Positions 18,701 to 26,869 of a stretch of 64,000 bases of DNA are shown piece by piece. Both the position numbers and the translations under genes were made by a program. Location: NCBI GenBank assembly GCA_000169115.1, contig AAVV01000004.1, positions 62,001 through 126,000 of the forward strand. Direction: 5' to 3'. The notes beneath the pieces are model-generated. The model saw nothing but the letters and a program-made list of their open reading frames with translations, was not told the origin of the DNA and did no database searches. This DNA is from a marine gamma proteobacterium HTCC2080 (GTDB lineage: Bacteria > Pseudomonadota > Gammaproteobacteria > Pseudomonadales > Halieaceae). The first letter of the stretch is position 1; each line of letters begins with the position of its first letter.

Positions 18701-19213
18701 GATGTTATTGCCCGCTCATTGTTCAAACTTATGGCCTACAAAGATGAATACGAAGTCGCACGCCTACACAGCTCACCAAAATTTCTTAAGACCCTTGCCC
18801 AGCAATTTGACGGCGATTATCGGCTGGTTTTCAATCTGGCACCACCGCTCCTATCCAGAATCGATAAAGCAACAGGAAGGCCCCAAAAAGTTCGGTTTGG
18901 TAGTTGGATGCTGCACGGCTTCAAGCTGCTCGCCACCTGCAAGAAATTACGCAATACCCGCTTTGACCCATTTGGCTACACGGCGGAACGACGACTGGAG
19001 CGCCAGTTGATAAGTGACTATCAACGCTTGATCGAAGGCCTGGTAAACAATCTTACACCCGATAAAAAAGACTTATTCTCACAGATTGCAGCGCTTCCAC
19101 TCTCTGTAAGGGGCTACGGCCATATCAAGCTAGCATCCATCGACGGTTACCAAGAACAACTTACAAACTTACTCGAAGCTTGGAGCATGCCGATTGCCAA
19201 AACCGCAGCCTAA
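15740..19213 (+). CDS. indolepyruvate ferredoxin oxidoreductase, fused alpha/beta/gamma type
   Basis: This single chain of about 1157 residues matches the large fused indolepyruvate (2-oxoacid):ferredoxin oxidoreductases of proteobacteria. In order it has the pyruvate-ferredoxin-like domain (GYRGSPMTAIDEELW near residue 50), the thiamine diphosphate domain (GCPHNTSTK, then NLGDGTYFHSG near residue 494 and GINITYKLLFND), a ferredoxin-like cysteine segment CEGCGDCGVASNC...CNKDYSCVEGFCPSF (about residues 633-680), and the gamma domain (GVGGTGIVTIGAVLG near residue 720, then FAQKGGSVVTH). It decarboxylates aromatic or branched 2-oxoacids to acyl-CoA in the cytosol. ATG 15740 gives the usual MTKQKVSLNDRY start; the open frame extends upstream but is not family-like. 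It is divergent from the CoA transferase/aminotransferase operon. Confidence 0.93.
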   Translation: MTKQKVSLNDRYTQHDGLIHLRGSQAMVRLLLLQRQRDFAAGLNTGGFVSGYRGSPMTAIDEELWRAGALLPENHITFWPGTNEHLAMTSVWGTQQTNYYNDGLYDGVFGMWYGKGPGLDQSIDALRQGNWHGADKHGGVLICVGDDHNMTSTINNYSSELLFQDQFMPVLYPSDIQEVIELGLLGYALSRFCGAWVGFKLLPETIETSATISADIDRTRITLPHFEFPAEGVNAFLTDSVYEQEARIKQYRLPAAIAFSRANALNYVSHDCENPKIGIVSMGKSWRDTLQALQDLGLDQPAMTALGIKILKVGMPFPFDIDTYKEFARGLDTILIIEEKRDLLATGFREACYDIATQERPKLVGRLDCQGRPLLPNDQPITTDHITGALARVIDLGKVSTAQYRLKKLTDAVGRSSTLDPLGLQRIPYFCSGCPHNTSTKIPEGSRGQGGVGCHYMVTWMNRETYTFCQMGGEGITWIGQQPFVKTQHIFQNLGDGTYFHSGSLAVRAAVSAGINITYKLLFNDAVAMTGGQPVDGQLQVDQISHQAFHEGVQRIAVVSDETDKYRSGYQFAPGTTIHHRKTLDTVQREFREIKGVTLIIYDQTCASEKRRRRKRGTHPDPAKRLVINHRVCEGCGDCGVASNCTSIQPLETPFGRKRTIDQSSCNKDYSCVEGFCPSFVTVEGGQLRGKNQASDDWAQLPDAIPHPSFEPLPDSRSFNVLITGVGGTGIVTIGAVLGMAAHIDGIAVSVVDQLGFAQKGGSVVTHIRLAKNREDIHAPRINSAATDTLLACDMLVSGHDKINPVLDTQRTAGVVNTASQFTGDFTQNADLGFPVDTLESRLVSSTKKGALSLLPASQLAVSILGDTLAANLIVTGYAWQKGLLPISREAIHNAIELNGIAVAWNQKAFEWGRALAHKPTLVEELLARDTSAVKFVDVNRAQPLSALLAEELIAYQDQAYAQRFTQWLSKIDQHIDQTIGLNQELSDVIARSLFKLMAYKDEYEVARLHSSPKFLKTLAQQFDGDYRLVFNLAPPLLSRIDKATGRPQKVRFGSWMLHGFKLLATCKKLRNTRFDPFGYTAERRLERQLISDYQRLIEGLVNNLTPDKKDLFSQIAALPLSVRGYGHIKLASIDGYQEQLTNLLEAWSMPIAKTAA

Positions 19214-19275
19214 TCGCCGAAGCTGCTCAGGGCCTCACAGGGGATCTAAGGTTGAGGCGGCGCACCGATATCACA

Positions 19276-21624
19276 GTGAGTGACGACATCCTTTTTCCAA
19301 CCTCCTCGCACTGGGGTAACTTCAGAATCGCGACTCAAAGCGGTCAAGTGACCAAAGTATTGCCCTACAAGGTCGATGCTGAACCTTCACCCATTGGTCA
19401 ATCACTACTGGATCATGCCGACCCCAAAGTGAGGGTCGCACAACCGATGATTCGCGAGGGCTACCTGAACAATCCGACTGCTGAGTCGAACGGTGCAAGA
19501 GGTACCGAGCCCTTCGTCGCTGTAAGCTGGGACCAAGCCATTACCCTCGCCGCCGATCGGCTTAAGGCTTTCTGGAGAAACAGTGGTCCCAACAGTATTT
19601 ATGGGGGGTCTTATGGCTGGGCCAGTGCCGGGCGTTTTCACCACGCGCAGAGTCAGATCCACCGCTTTCTGCGCCTAGGAGGTGGTTATGTGTCATCCGT
19701 CAACTCATACTCAGCGGCCGCTGCGGAAGTTATCATCAAACATATTTTGGGCTTCCCGCTCCTTGCGCTACTTCGAGAATCCCCCTCTCCAGAGGAAATA
19801 GCGCAACACAGCAAAACCATGATTCTGTTCGGTGGAGCAGCCATAAAGAACGCCCAAATCAATGCTGGGGGACTCGGCCGCCATTCCGCCAGAGCGCAAT
19901 TACGGCAACTGCGTGATGCAGGAGTCCGTATCGTCAATGTTAGCCCGTTAAAAGATGACACTGTAGCGGAGCTAGAAGCGCAATGGGTACCCTGCCGGCC
20001 GGGCTCAGATACTGCGATTATGCTGGGCATGGCCCACACGCTCTACATCGAAAACCGATACGATAAACACTTCATCGATGAATACACGACCGGCTTCCAC
20101 AGGTTCGTTCCCTACCTAACAGGCGAAACGGATGGCGAGCCCAAAACAGCACGCTGGGCGAGCGAGCTGTCGGGAGTGCCAGAAGACCTTATTGTTGATC
20201 TCGCGCGAGCCGCTAGCAACGCCCCAAGTCTGATCAGTGTGAGCTGGTCACTCCAACGACAAATATTCGGCGAGCAAACCTGGTGGATGGTCACCGTACT
20301 AGGAGCAATGCTGGGATATATCGGCAGACCTGGAGCAGGGATCGGGTATGGATATGGCTGCATCCACAATATGGGTTTTGGCAGCAGAAAGATTCCCAAC
20401 TTCCGGATTGGCGCATTTGGCGAAGAAGTCGGAGAGCGCATCACCGCTGAAAACCACTTTATCCCCGTAGCACGACTCGCCGATATGCTGGAAAAGCCCG
20501 GGGAGAGCTTCAACTACAATGGTCAACGGTTAACCTACCCAGACATAAAGCTCATCTACTGGGCTGGCGGCAACCCCTATCACCATCACCAAGATCTTAA
20601 TCGTTTGCGCCGCGCTTGGCAGAAGCCACAAACCATTATTGTTAATGAATCGTTTTGGACCGCTACTGCGAAGCACGCGGACATTGTGTTTCCGATCAGT
20701 ACTTTTTTAGAGCGCAATGATGTGGGGGGTAGTGCCTACGATGAGTATCTGACTCCCATGCATGCCGCAACCTCACCTTTTGCCAACTCTCGAAGTGATT
20801 ACGCGGTGTTTTCCGCTCTTGCAGAGAAGCTGGGGTTTGCGCCTTCATTTACCCAGCATCGCGACGAAATGGCCTGGGTGCGGTCTCTGTATGAGGAGAC
20901 AAAAAGTAATGCGGCCGCGCAGGCGATCTCACTTCCGAACTTCGATGAATTTTGGCAAGGTGAGCAAATCAGTTTTGGAGATCAACTCCCCCGCGCTGAA
21001 TTCATGCTCGAAAAATTTCGTCAGAATCCGAACGCTCACCCATTGAGAACCCCTAGCGGAAAAATCGAGATTTTTTCTGAGAAGATTGACGCCTTTCAGT
21101 ATCCAGATTGCCGGGGGCACCCACGCTGGTACGATCGAGACGAATGGCTGGGAAACCCATCCCAAAGGTACCCGCTGCATCTAGTGTCAAATCAGCCCAA
21201 ACACAAGCTCCACAGTCAACTCGATCATGCTCGGTCAAGCCAAGTTTCAAAAATATCTGGCCGGGAAACCGTTCGCCTCAGCGCAGCGGATGCAGTGATA
21301 CGCGGACTTAAGCAAGGTGATATTGTCAAAATATTCAACGCACGAGGCGCTTGTCTCGCCGGGGTGCTCATCTCAGAAGCCATTATGCCCGGCGTCATCG
21401 AGTTGCCCACAGGAGCTTGGTTTGACTCCCAAAAAATTGATGGTGAGACACTTGAGGTTCACGGCAACCCAAATGCACTGACGCCTGACATGGGCACTTC
21501 CATGTTGGCTCAAGGTTGCTCTGCGCATACCTGTATGGTCGAGATCGAGAAATATGACGCCACCCTACCGCACCTGAAAGCATTTGAGCCGCCCGCTACG
21601 ATCACCCACCCACCAACGGCCTGA
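19276..21624 (+). CDS. molybdopterin oxidoreductase, BisC/TorZ-type (DMSO reductase family)
   Basis: This protein of about 782 residues is a DMSO-reductase family molybdoenzyme closest in pattern to biotin sulfoxide/TMAO reductases. It begins with SSHWGNFRI and KVLPYKVDAEPSPIGQS, has no N-terminal cysteine motif for an Fe-S cluster, and keeps the Ser ligand region SVNSYSAAAAEV near residue 145. MGDs-binding stretches WAGGNPYHHHQDLNRL and VLISEAIMPGVIELPTGAWF lie further on. No Tat signal is seen, so it should be cytoplasmic. The start is unsure: GTG 19276 matches family N-termini, and a TTG frame start overlaps the previous gene. It follows the indolepyruvate oxidoreductase by 62 bp and is probably co-transcribed. 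The oxidised substrate (S- or N-oxide) is unknown. Confidence 0.88.
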   Translation: MSDDILFPTSSHWGNFRIATQSGQVTKVLPYKVDAEPSPIGQSLLDHADPKVRVAQPMIREGYLNNPTAESNGARGTEPFVAVSWDQAITLAADRLKAFWRNSGPNSIYGGSYGWASAGRFHHAQSQIHRFLRLGGGYVSSVNSYSAAAAEVIIKHILGFPLLALLRESPSPEEIAQHSKTMILFGGAAIKNAQINAGGLGRHSARAQLRQLRDAGVRIVNVSPLKDDTVAELEAQWVPCRPGSDTAIMLGMAHTLYIENRYDKHFIDEYTTGFHRFVPYLTGETDGEPKTARWASELSGVPEDLIVDLARAASNAPSLISVSWSLQRQIFGEQTWWMVTVLGAMLGYIGRPGAGIGYGYGCIHNMGFGSRKIPNFRIGAFGEEVGERITAENHFIPVARLADMLEKPGESFNYNGQRLTYPDIKLIYWAGGNPYHHHQDLNRLRRAWQKPQTIIVNESFWTATAKHADIVFPISTFLERNDVGGSAYDEYLTPMHAATSPFANSRSDYAVFSALAEKLGFAPSFTQHRDEMAWVRSLYEETKSNAAAQAISLPNFDEFWQGEQISFGDQLPRAEFMLEKFRQNPNAHPLRTPSGKIEIFSEKIDAFQYPDCRGHPRWYDRDEWLGNPSQRYPLHLVSNQPKHKLHSQLDHARSSQVSKISGRETVRLSAADAVIRGLKQGDIVKIFNARGACLAGVLISEAIMPGVIELPTGAWFDSQKIDGETLEVHGNPNALTPDMGTSMLAQGCSAHTCMVEIEKYDATLPHLKAFEPPATITHPPTA

Positions 21625-21635
21625 AAGCCTCTATT

Positions 21636-22880
21636 TCACTCGATGAGTTGTTTAGCACTCCCGAAAACAATATAAACCACTGCCCCAAACACACTCACGC
21701 TAGCAGCGAGCAACAGCACAGAGTCGTAGGAACCCGTGGTGTCCACCAACCATCCCGCCGTCGCAACTCCAATGATGCCCGGCAGCGTACCAAGTGTGTT
21801 CATCACCCCAAAAACAACACCACCAAATCGCGGCGCAATATCGAGCACATTCGGTGCAGAACCGGAGTAAGCAAAGGCCAGCAATCCCAGTGCACCGCAA
21901 AGTGACAGTAGCGCCATCTCGGGTGTCGTCACAAAACGAGTTACGAGCAAAAAAGCCGCCGAACCCAACAGGCCAATGGTCTGCATCATCTTTCTGACGG
22001 TGGTGATGTTCCACCGTCGAGAAATCAGACCATCAGCGATCCATCCGGCAACATTCATCATCACAAACATGGCCGCCCAGGGTGCCATGGTGTAGATCCC
22101 CGCGCTGCCAATATCGAGCCCATGAACCGAAGTAAAGTAGCTGGGCATCCAGGACATGAAGACGTACAAACTCCAGCTGGTGCAAAAAAAGGTGACTAAC
22201 AGCGCCCAAATAGCTGGCAAGGACCAAATGGTTTTCCAGGGGATCGGGGCACGGTCTTCAGAAATCACACTACCCGCCAACAGAGCGCGCTCACTGGAGG
22301 ATACGTTTGGATGCAAGTCGGGACTCTCATGAATAGTACGGTTGAGCCAGAGCGCATAAATGAGGCCCGCGCCCCCAAAAACGTAAAACACTGACTGCCA
22401 GCCAAATCGCGCAACAGTAAAACCGGTCACCAACAACGCAGCGATAGTACCCGCTATCGCGGCACTAGAATAAATAGCGACCGCTCTCGATCGCTCATTT
22501 TCCGGAATCCAGCGCCCGAACAAACTGAGCACCGCTGGACTGAGAGGCGCCTCGCCAAGGCCAAGACCTATTCTGATCAGAATGAGCGCAAAAAATGAAG
22601 CCGATGCCGCAATAGGTGTCAGAATAGTAAATATTGACCACGCTACCATTGACCAGATTAGAACGCGTTTTCCGCCATACTTATCGGCTAGTACTCCTCC
22701 AAGAATTTGCGCAGCCATGTAGCCGATAAAAAAAGAGGATAATACGAAGCCTTTCTCCGTTTCACTCCAGCCCAGCGTTTCTTGCATCGCAATGGCCGCC
22801 ACAGAGATGTTGACTCGATCTAAATAAGCAATGAAAAGCGCAAAAAAACTTGCCAGAACCAAACTGTGACGCGCCTGCAT
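21636..22880 (-). CDS. MFS transporter (ACS-like anion:cation symporter)
   Basis: This 414-residue, 12-helix major facilitator starts MQARHSLVLASFFALFIAYLDRVNISVA. The motifs YLDRVNISVA, GYMAAQILGGVLADKYGGKRVL and LGLGEAPLSPAVLSL are typical of the anion:cation symporter (ACS) family, which carries hexuronates, phthalates, glucarate-like acids or dicarboxylates. ATG 22880 has a GGAGG ribosome site 4 bases upstream and is preferred over the earlier GTG at 22907. The gene is convergent with the molybdoenzyme (11-bp gap) and divergent from a DUF2817 protein. It may import a carboxylate for the neighbouring catabolic genes. Confidence 0.9.
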   Translation of the reverse strand: MQARHSLVLASFFALFIAYLDRVNISVAAIAMQETLGWSETEKGFVLSSFFIGYMAAQILGGVLADKYGGKRVLIWSMVAWSIFTILTPIAASASFFALILIRIGLGLGEAPLSPAVLSLFGRWIPENERSRAVAIYSSAAIAGTIAALLVTGFTVARFGWQSVFYVFGGAGLIYALWLNRTIHESPDLHPNVSSSERALLAGSVISEDRAPIPWKTIWSLPAIWALLVTFFCTSWSLYVFMSWMPSYFTSVHGLDIGSAGIYTMAPWAAMFVMMNVAGWIADGLISRRWNITTVRKMMQTIGLLGSAAFLLVTRFVTTPEMALLSLCGALGLLAFAYSGSAPNVLDIAPRFGGVVFGVMNTLGTLPGIIGVATAGWLVDTTGSYDSVLLLAASVSVFGAVVYIVFGSAKQLIE

Positions 22881-23124
22881 ACCGCCTCCATCTGCTTTTC
22901 CTCGCACCCTACCCCGTGATCTGTAGGGCTCTTTAATAGAACACTCGCATCAGCACAGGGTCAGATCATCATTTTTTTATTTTCGAAGCCTGTTTACCTT
23001 GACCAAATACACACTACGGGTAGATAGCAATTTCAGCAAACATCCTGTCATTCAACTTTCAGAGCTTGCTTACCTGTACTGCGACGGACATGCTAAGTGT
23101 TCACTTGCCAAGCGAATTTGCGTT

Positions 23125-24210
23125 ATGAATTCAGCGACTCTGTTTTCAAAATCCTACTCAGAGGCCCGTGAGCGCTTTCTGGACGCAGCCAATGACTGCG
23201 GCTTTAGTATCCACTCTCAGGTGCTGGACATTTCAGGCCCGGCTGGCGAAGAGCTGGCCATGGATTTTGCAGTGGGTGGGCCGGCCGATGCCGCTACTGC
23301 ATTAGTTATTGTCAGCGGCACCCATGGTCCAGAGGGCTATACCGGATCTGCCTGCCAATTGGGGTTTCTCACTTCACCCGAGTTCCGTGAGCTGTTCGCG
23401 CACCACCGCATCGTTCTGGTTCACGCCCATAATCCCTATGGCTTTGCATGGACCCGAAGAACCACCGAAGGTAACGTGGACCTGAATCGCAACTATGTTG
23501 ATTTCAATCAGCCGCTGCGAGGCAACCCAGAGTACGACGCTTTACACGATGCGTTTGTGCCGCGAGCAATCGATGACCCGGATGCCAAGAGAGTGCTCGA
23601 GGATTATCGCGAGGCGCACGGCGCAGTGGCGTATATGGCGGCGATGCTGGGCGGTCAACGGACTCATGCCGATGGCCTGTTCTATGGTGACACCAAGCCT
23701 GCTTGGTCTCAGGAAGTCATGGTGGCTGGACTGAGGCGCTGGCTGAAGGATCAGAAAACCGTCTTGCTCATTGACATCCATACAGGGTTAGGGCCCTACG
23801 GCGTTCCTTATCTTGTTCACGGTTATCCTGAGAATGACCCACGCTTTAGTGTCCTCAATACCCAGTTTGGATCAGCAATGCGCTCGACAGCCGTCAAAGA
23901 AGCTTTCGATGAGGATCTCCCCGTTGACCCAGAAGGGCCTATTGTTCTAGCAATGGATTGGATTCTGCCGGATAAGCAAACCTATGCCTTTGTCATTGAA
24001 TATGGCACTTACCCTCCCGATGAAGTACTGGGCGCTCATCAACAGGATAACTGGCTGCATGCCTACGGAGATTTGCAGTCCGAACAGGGCAAGGTGATCA
24101 AAGAGGAACTGCGCCGAGTCATGTATCCGGAGTTTGATGACTGGAAGACCATGATTTGGAACGAGGCTGAAGACGCCCTGTATAAATCAGCAAAGGTATT
24201 GAGCGGTTAG
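23125..24210 (+). CDS. DUF2817 (M14-like zinc carboxypeptidase fold) protein
   Basis: The protein of 361 residues from ATG 23125 matches the DUF2817 family, related to M14 zinc carboxypeptidases. SGTHGPEGYTGSACQLGFL near residue 65 contains the H-x-x-E metal pair. VDLNRNYVDF, LLIDIHTGLGPYG (third metal His) and FVIEYGTYPPDE (general-base Glu) are further signatures. No signal peptide is seen from this start. The family probably cleaves a C-terminal amino acid or amide from an unknown substrate. The upstream part of the open frame (22999-23124, TTG start) is not family-like and has no good ribosome site. The stop overlaps the end of the convergent TetR gene by 4 bp. Confidence 0.87.
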   Translation: MNSATLFSKSYSEARERFLDAANDCGFSIHSQVLDISGPAGEELAMDFAVGGPADAATALVIVSGTHGPEGYTGSACQLGFLTSPEFRELFAHHRIVLVHAHNPYGFAWTRRTTEGNVDLNRNYVDFNQPLRGNPEYDALHDAFVPRAIDDPDAKRVLEDYREAHGAVAYMAAMLGGQRTHADGLFYGDTKPAWSQEVMVAGLRRWLKDQKTVLLIDIHTGLGPYGVPYLVHGYPENDPRFSVLNTQFGSAMRSTAVKEAFDEDLPVDPEGPIVLAMDWILPDKQTYAFVIEYGTYPPDEVLGAHQQDNWLHAYGDLQSEQGKVIKEELRRVMYPEFDDWKTMIWNEAEDALYKSAKVLSG

Positions 24211-24827
24211 GACGCCACACCCAAACCATGCAAAATTTGGGCTTTGGCACTTTCCGCCAGAGCCCTGCCATCGAGTGTGTCTGCAAATCGATACCACTCA
24301 AGCAACATACCGTCAGTAAGAGCCACCAAGACCGCCGCCCGTTCCTTGATCGCGACTTTGTCGTCAAACAGGCCAAGGGCCTGCCCTTCAGTGGCTATGC
24401 GGTTCATCTCCTCATGGTAGCGGTCATACATCTTACGAACATGTTCCGCTACAGCCGGCTCCTTACCCATCGCCTGAAGAGAAACCAGTATGGGGAGTAC
24501 CAGCAGCTCCTGATTTTTAGCGCCGGTCTCCGCACACCAATCCACAAACATGCTCAACTGCTCTACCGGACCCTCACGAGAAGTTCGCATTTGCTCAAAA
24601 ATCCCTGCATACAAAGCTTCGGCATCGTCCAACAGTGCATGGAGCAAAGCCACTTTGCCTTTAAAATAAAAATACACTGCACCTTTGGTGAGCCCAGCTT
24701 TTGCAGCTATGGCATCGATAGTGGCGTTTTCGTAGCCCTGTGATACAAAAAGTTGCAGAGCAGCAGCCAGCACGTGCTGAACACTTTGCTCTCGTCGCTC
24801 CTCGTTACTGCGTCTGGCTGGCTGCAT
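24207..24827 (-). CDS. TetR-family transcriptional regulator
   Basis: This 206-residue protein has an N-terminal TetR helix-turn-helix: VLAAALQLFVSQGYENATIDAIAAKAGLTKGAVYFYFKGK, cut here to its recognition part AGLTKGAVYFYFKGK, at about residues 45-60. A ligand-binding helical domain of normal size follows. It is the last gene of the leftward train that begins with the ligase at 32728, and three bases separate it from the AraC gene. A perfect 8-bp inverted repeat of TetR-operator shape lies before the oxygenase large subunit of this train (31141-31164) and is a good candidate target. The ligand may be an acyl-CoA of the pathway; this is inference. Confidence 0.92.
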   Translation of the reverse strand: MQPARRSNEERREQSVQHVLAAALQLFVSQGYENATIDAIAAKAGLTKGAVYFYFKGKVALLHALLDDAEALYAGIFEQMRTSREGPVEQLSMFVDWCAETGAKNQELLVLPILVSLQAMGKEPAVAEHVRKMYDRYHEEMNRIATEGQALGLFDDKVAIKERAAVLVALTDGMLLEWYRFADTLDGRALAESAKAQILHGLGVAS

Positions 24828-24830
24828 GCA

Positions 24831-25877
24831 TCAAACCCCGCCGGCGCGTCGCTCTGACGGGCAACACCCGAACCACTTCCTATAGCTACGGGCGAAGTTA
24901 CTGCAGTCGCTGAAGCCCAAATGATAAGAAATTTCGTTAATCGACTTACCAGAATGAGATACCAGCTCCGCCGCCAACTCCTGACGCGTCCTTAGAACAA
25001 TCTGGTGATGACTCAGCCCCGCTTGCTGCAGTGCAACTTTGAGACGGCAATCCTCCATACCCAACCATGCGGCGATGTCCTGCCTGTCATAAGCCCCCAT
25101 GGGCAACAGCTCAAAAAGTGCCATTCGAATCTGAGTTTCGAGATCAACAGAGCCCATGAGCCGAAGATGATCGAAAACCTGGCGCTCACTTCGTCTTGCG
25201 AGCTCGGCATTACCACCCGCCAATGGCTCATCCAACACAGAAGCGTCAAAGCACAAGGCGTCAATGGCACTTCCAAACTTCAGCGAGCAGCGAAAATAGT
25301 GTTCATAATCATCCACAAAACCCAAGGGCGGCGGTGAAGAAAATTGCACTTCAACGGGAGCAAAGCTGGGCGAAGAGACCATTCTCAGCATCCGGACCCA
25401 GGTAGCCGCCCAACCCGAGAGCCGCGCAAGGCGCGCCATAGGGCTGTCACCGGCCTCCTCATGGCAGTGATAAACAAGCATCGCTCTGCCATTAACCACA
25501 TCAAATGACACCGACTTGTTAGTGGTGACCCATGCATAATAACGGGCTAATCTGGTACAAAACTGTCTAAGTGTGGGCGATGAAATAAGCATCAAACCGT
25601 AGCAGTGGTAAGTTGTGGCGTGCACATTCTCCGCAAATTTTAATCCAAACAACGGCCCCAGCTCCGAGCTCACTGCTCTAGAAATAATTTGCGATAGCGA
25701 TTGGATCGGCACACGTTCAAAGCTCTGAGCCAAGGCCTCTGGCGACACACCCGCCTCCATGAGCACGCCGTGGGTATCGACACCCAGCTTGTCGAGTGTT
25801 GTCGCAACGCCCTGAATGCTACTCATTGAGACGGATTCCCCTGCGGGAAGTGCCGCTGCCGAAATTACTTGCCTCAT
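24831..25877 (-). CDS. AraC-family regulator with OruR/ArgR-type N-terminal domain
   Basis: This 348-residue protein has the arabinose-binding-like N-terminal domain typical of long AraC regulators (Arabinose_bd, PF12625; YHCYGLMLISSPTLRQFCTRLARYYAWVT is cut here to YGLMLISSPTLRQF, near residues 93-106). A C-terminal double helix-turn-helix follows, ending LGFSDCSNFARSYRKWFG. Such proteins activate catabolic operons on binding a small acid. It lies 15 bp after the MaoC gene and 3 bp before the TetR gene on the same strand, so the regulators are probably made as part of the operon they may control. Confidence 0.9.
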   Translation of the reverse strand: MRQVISAAALPAGESVSMSSIQGVATTLDKLGVDTHGVLMEAGVSPEALAQSFERVPIQSLSQIISRAVSSELGPLFGLKFAENVHATTYHCYGLMLISSPTLRQFCTRLARYYAWVTTNKSVSFDVVNGRAMLVYHCHEEAGDSPMARLARLSGWAATWVRMLRMVSSPSFAPVEVQFSSPPPLGFVDDYEHYFRCSLKFGSAIDALCFDASVLDEPLAGGNAELARRSERQVFDHLRLMGSVDLETQIRMALFELLPMGAYDRQDIAAWLGMEDCRLKVALQQAGLSHHQIVLRTRQELAAELVSHSGKSINEISYHLGFSDCSNFARSYRKWFGCCPSERRAGGV

Positions 25878-25892
25878 TTCATCCCCCTGTCT

Positions 25893-26312
25893 CTATTCTT
25901 TTATCACCTCTACCATGCAGGTCGTCGTTTGGCCTCGCTCACTTTCACACCAGAGATTCAACAACCATTTTTCCCCTCGCTCTACTTCATCAATAGCGAC
26001 AACCTTACCCCGAAATAAAAGCGTATCCCCCACCACATTGAAATTTAGCATCTTTAGCGGCCCTATTTTTTTAAATCGTATGCGAGACCCAGCCCAGTTA
26101 CGCACGAGCCGCTCGAACATACCCATAAGGAAAAAGGTATTAGCGAAAGCTGCACTGGCACCGGCCGATTGCGCCACAGCAGAATCATGGTGCATGAGTG
26201 AAAAATCTCGATTGGCCCCTGCTTCCATAACTAGCCGCTGTAAGGTAATAGGAATTTCAATGGCAGGTAGCACGTCTCCAACCGCCGGAGCTTTGGCAAG
26301 TTGCTCGGTCAT
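25893..26312 (-). CDS. MaoC-like hot-dog hydratase, small subunit
   Basis: This 139-residue single hot-dog protein has PITLQRLVMEAGANRDFSLMHHDSAVAQSAGASAAFANTFFLMGM; shortened, the hydratase-2 type motif is RDFSLMHHDSAVAQSAG near residues 33-50, with Asp and His in positions used for water addition. In steroid side-chain degradation, a protein of this size (ChsH1 type) pairs with a second MaoC protein to hydrate an enoyl-CoA. Here it overlaps the 3' end of the next upstream MaoC gene by 4 bp, which supports a heteromer. It follows thiolase-like and DUF35 genes in the same train. Confidence 0.87.
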   Translation of the reverse strand: MTEQLAKAPAVGDVLPAIEIPITLQRLVMEAGANRDFSLMHHDSAVAQSAGASAAFANTFFLMGMFERLVRNWAGSRIRFKKIGPLKMLNFNVVGDTLLFRGKVVAIDEVERGEKWLLNLWCESERGQTTTCMVEVIKE

Positions 26313-26866
26313 TTGGTCACGCCCTGTTCCGCATAGAAGCGGAAGATATCGAGATTAGCCACCGCAATAACCTCTCCCGATTGCTTAGTATAGGTATCTT
26401 CCTGCCTAAGAAATGCGCCGGGGCCTACTTTCAGCGTTTTGCGCTGAATATCGATTAGTCTGCTGACGCATCCAACCACGTCACCCGGATACAACGGTTC
26501 GTTAAACTCGACTTCCATACTGGTGGCAAAACTTTTATTACAAGGCGCGGGCACATTAAAGATCACCGGTATCTGTATTTGGGTGGGTTCATCGTCGATA
26601 GACTTCGAGGAATCTCCGGGTGACCAGTAAGGCGCTACACCATAGCTAAACACCATCGAAGCGGGCGCCACCAGATCTGGAAAACCGACGGCACGAGCAG
26701 CGCCGACATCGGTATGAATTGCGCAGTCAAACTCCTTGGGCTCAAGCCAACGGCGGATACTGCCCGGCTCAACAGGATCCGGACCCCACCATTCACCGAC
26801 CACCGTGTTGAGGCATGCCTCAGTCTCCTCCCAGCTGCCCCACAACCCCCAGCCGACATCGCTCAT
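26309..26866 (-). CDS. MaoC-like hydratase, N-terminal (FAS1-type) subunit
   Basis: This 185-residue protein begins WGLWGSWEETEACLNTVVGEWWGPDPVEPGSIRRWLE; shortened, WGPDPVEPGSIRRWLEP is the tell-tale segment of N-terminal MaoC-like (PF13452) proteins. A later FDCAIHTDVGAARAVGFPDLVAPASM carries hot-dog features. In ChsH2 of Mycobacterium this domain is fused to a DUF35 domain; here the DUF35 protein is the separate gene just upstream, 3 bp away. With the small MaoC protein it probably forms a hydratase for a bulky enoyl-CoA. The 4-bp overlap with the next gene indicates translational coupling. Confidence 0.85.
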   Translation of the reverse strand: MSDVGWGLWGSWEETEACLNTVVGEWWGPDPVEPGSIRRWLEPKEFDCAIHTDVGAARAVGFPDLVAPASMVFSYGVAPYWSPGDSSKSIDDEPTQIQIPVIFNVPAPCNKSFATSMEVEFNEPLYPGDVVGCVSRLIDIQRKTLKVGPGAFLRQEDTYTKQSGEVIAVANLDIFRFYAEQGVTK

Positions 26867-26869
26867 AGA

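Noticed and set aside
19180-19275. TTG start of the molybdoenzyme overlapping the previous gene
   Set aside because: The added residues show no signal peptide and no family similarity; GTG 19276 starts next to the conserved SSHWGN segment.
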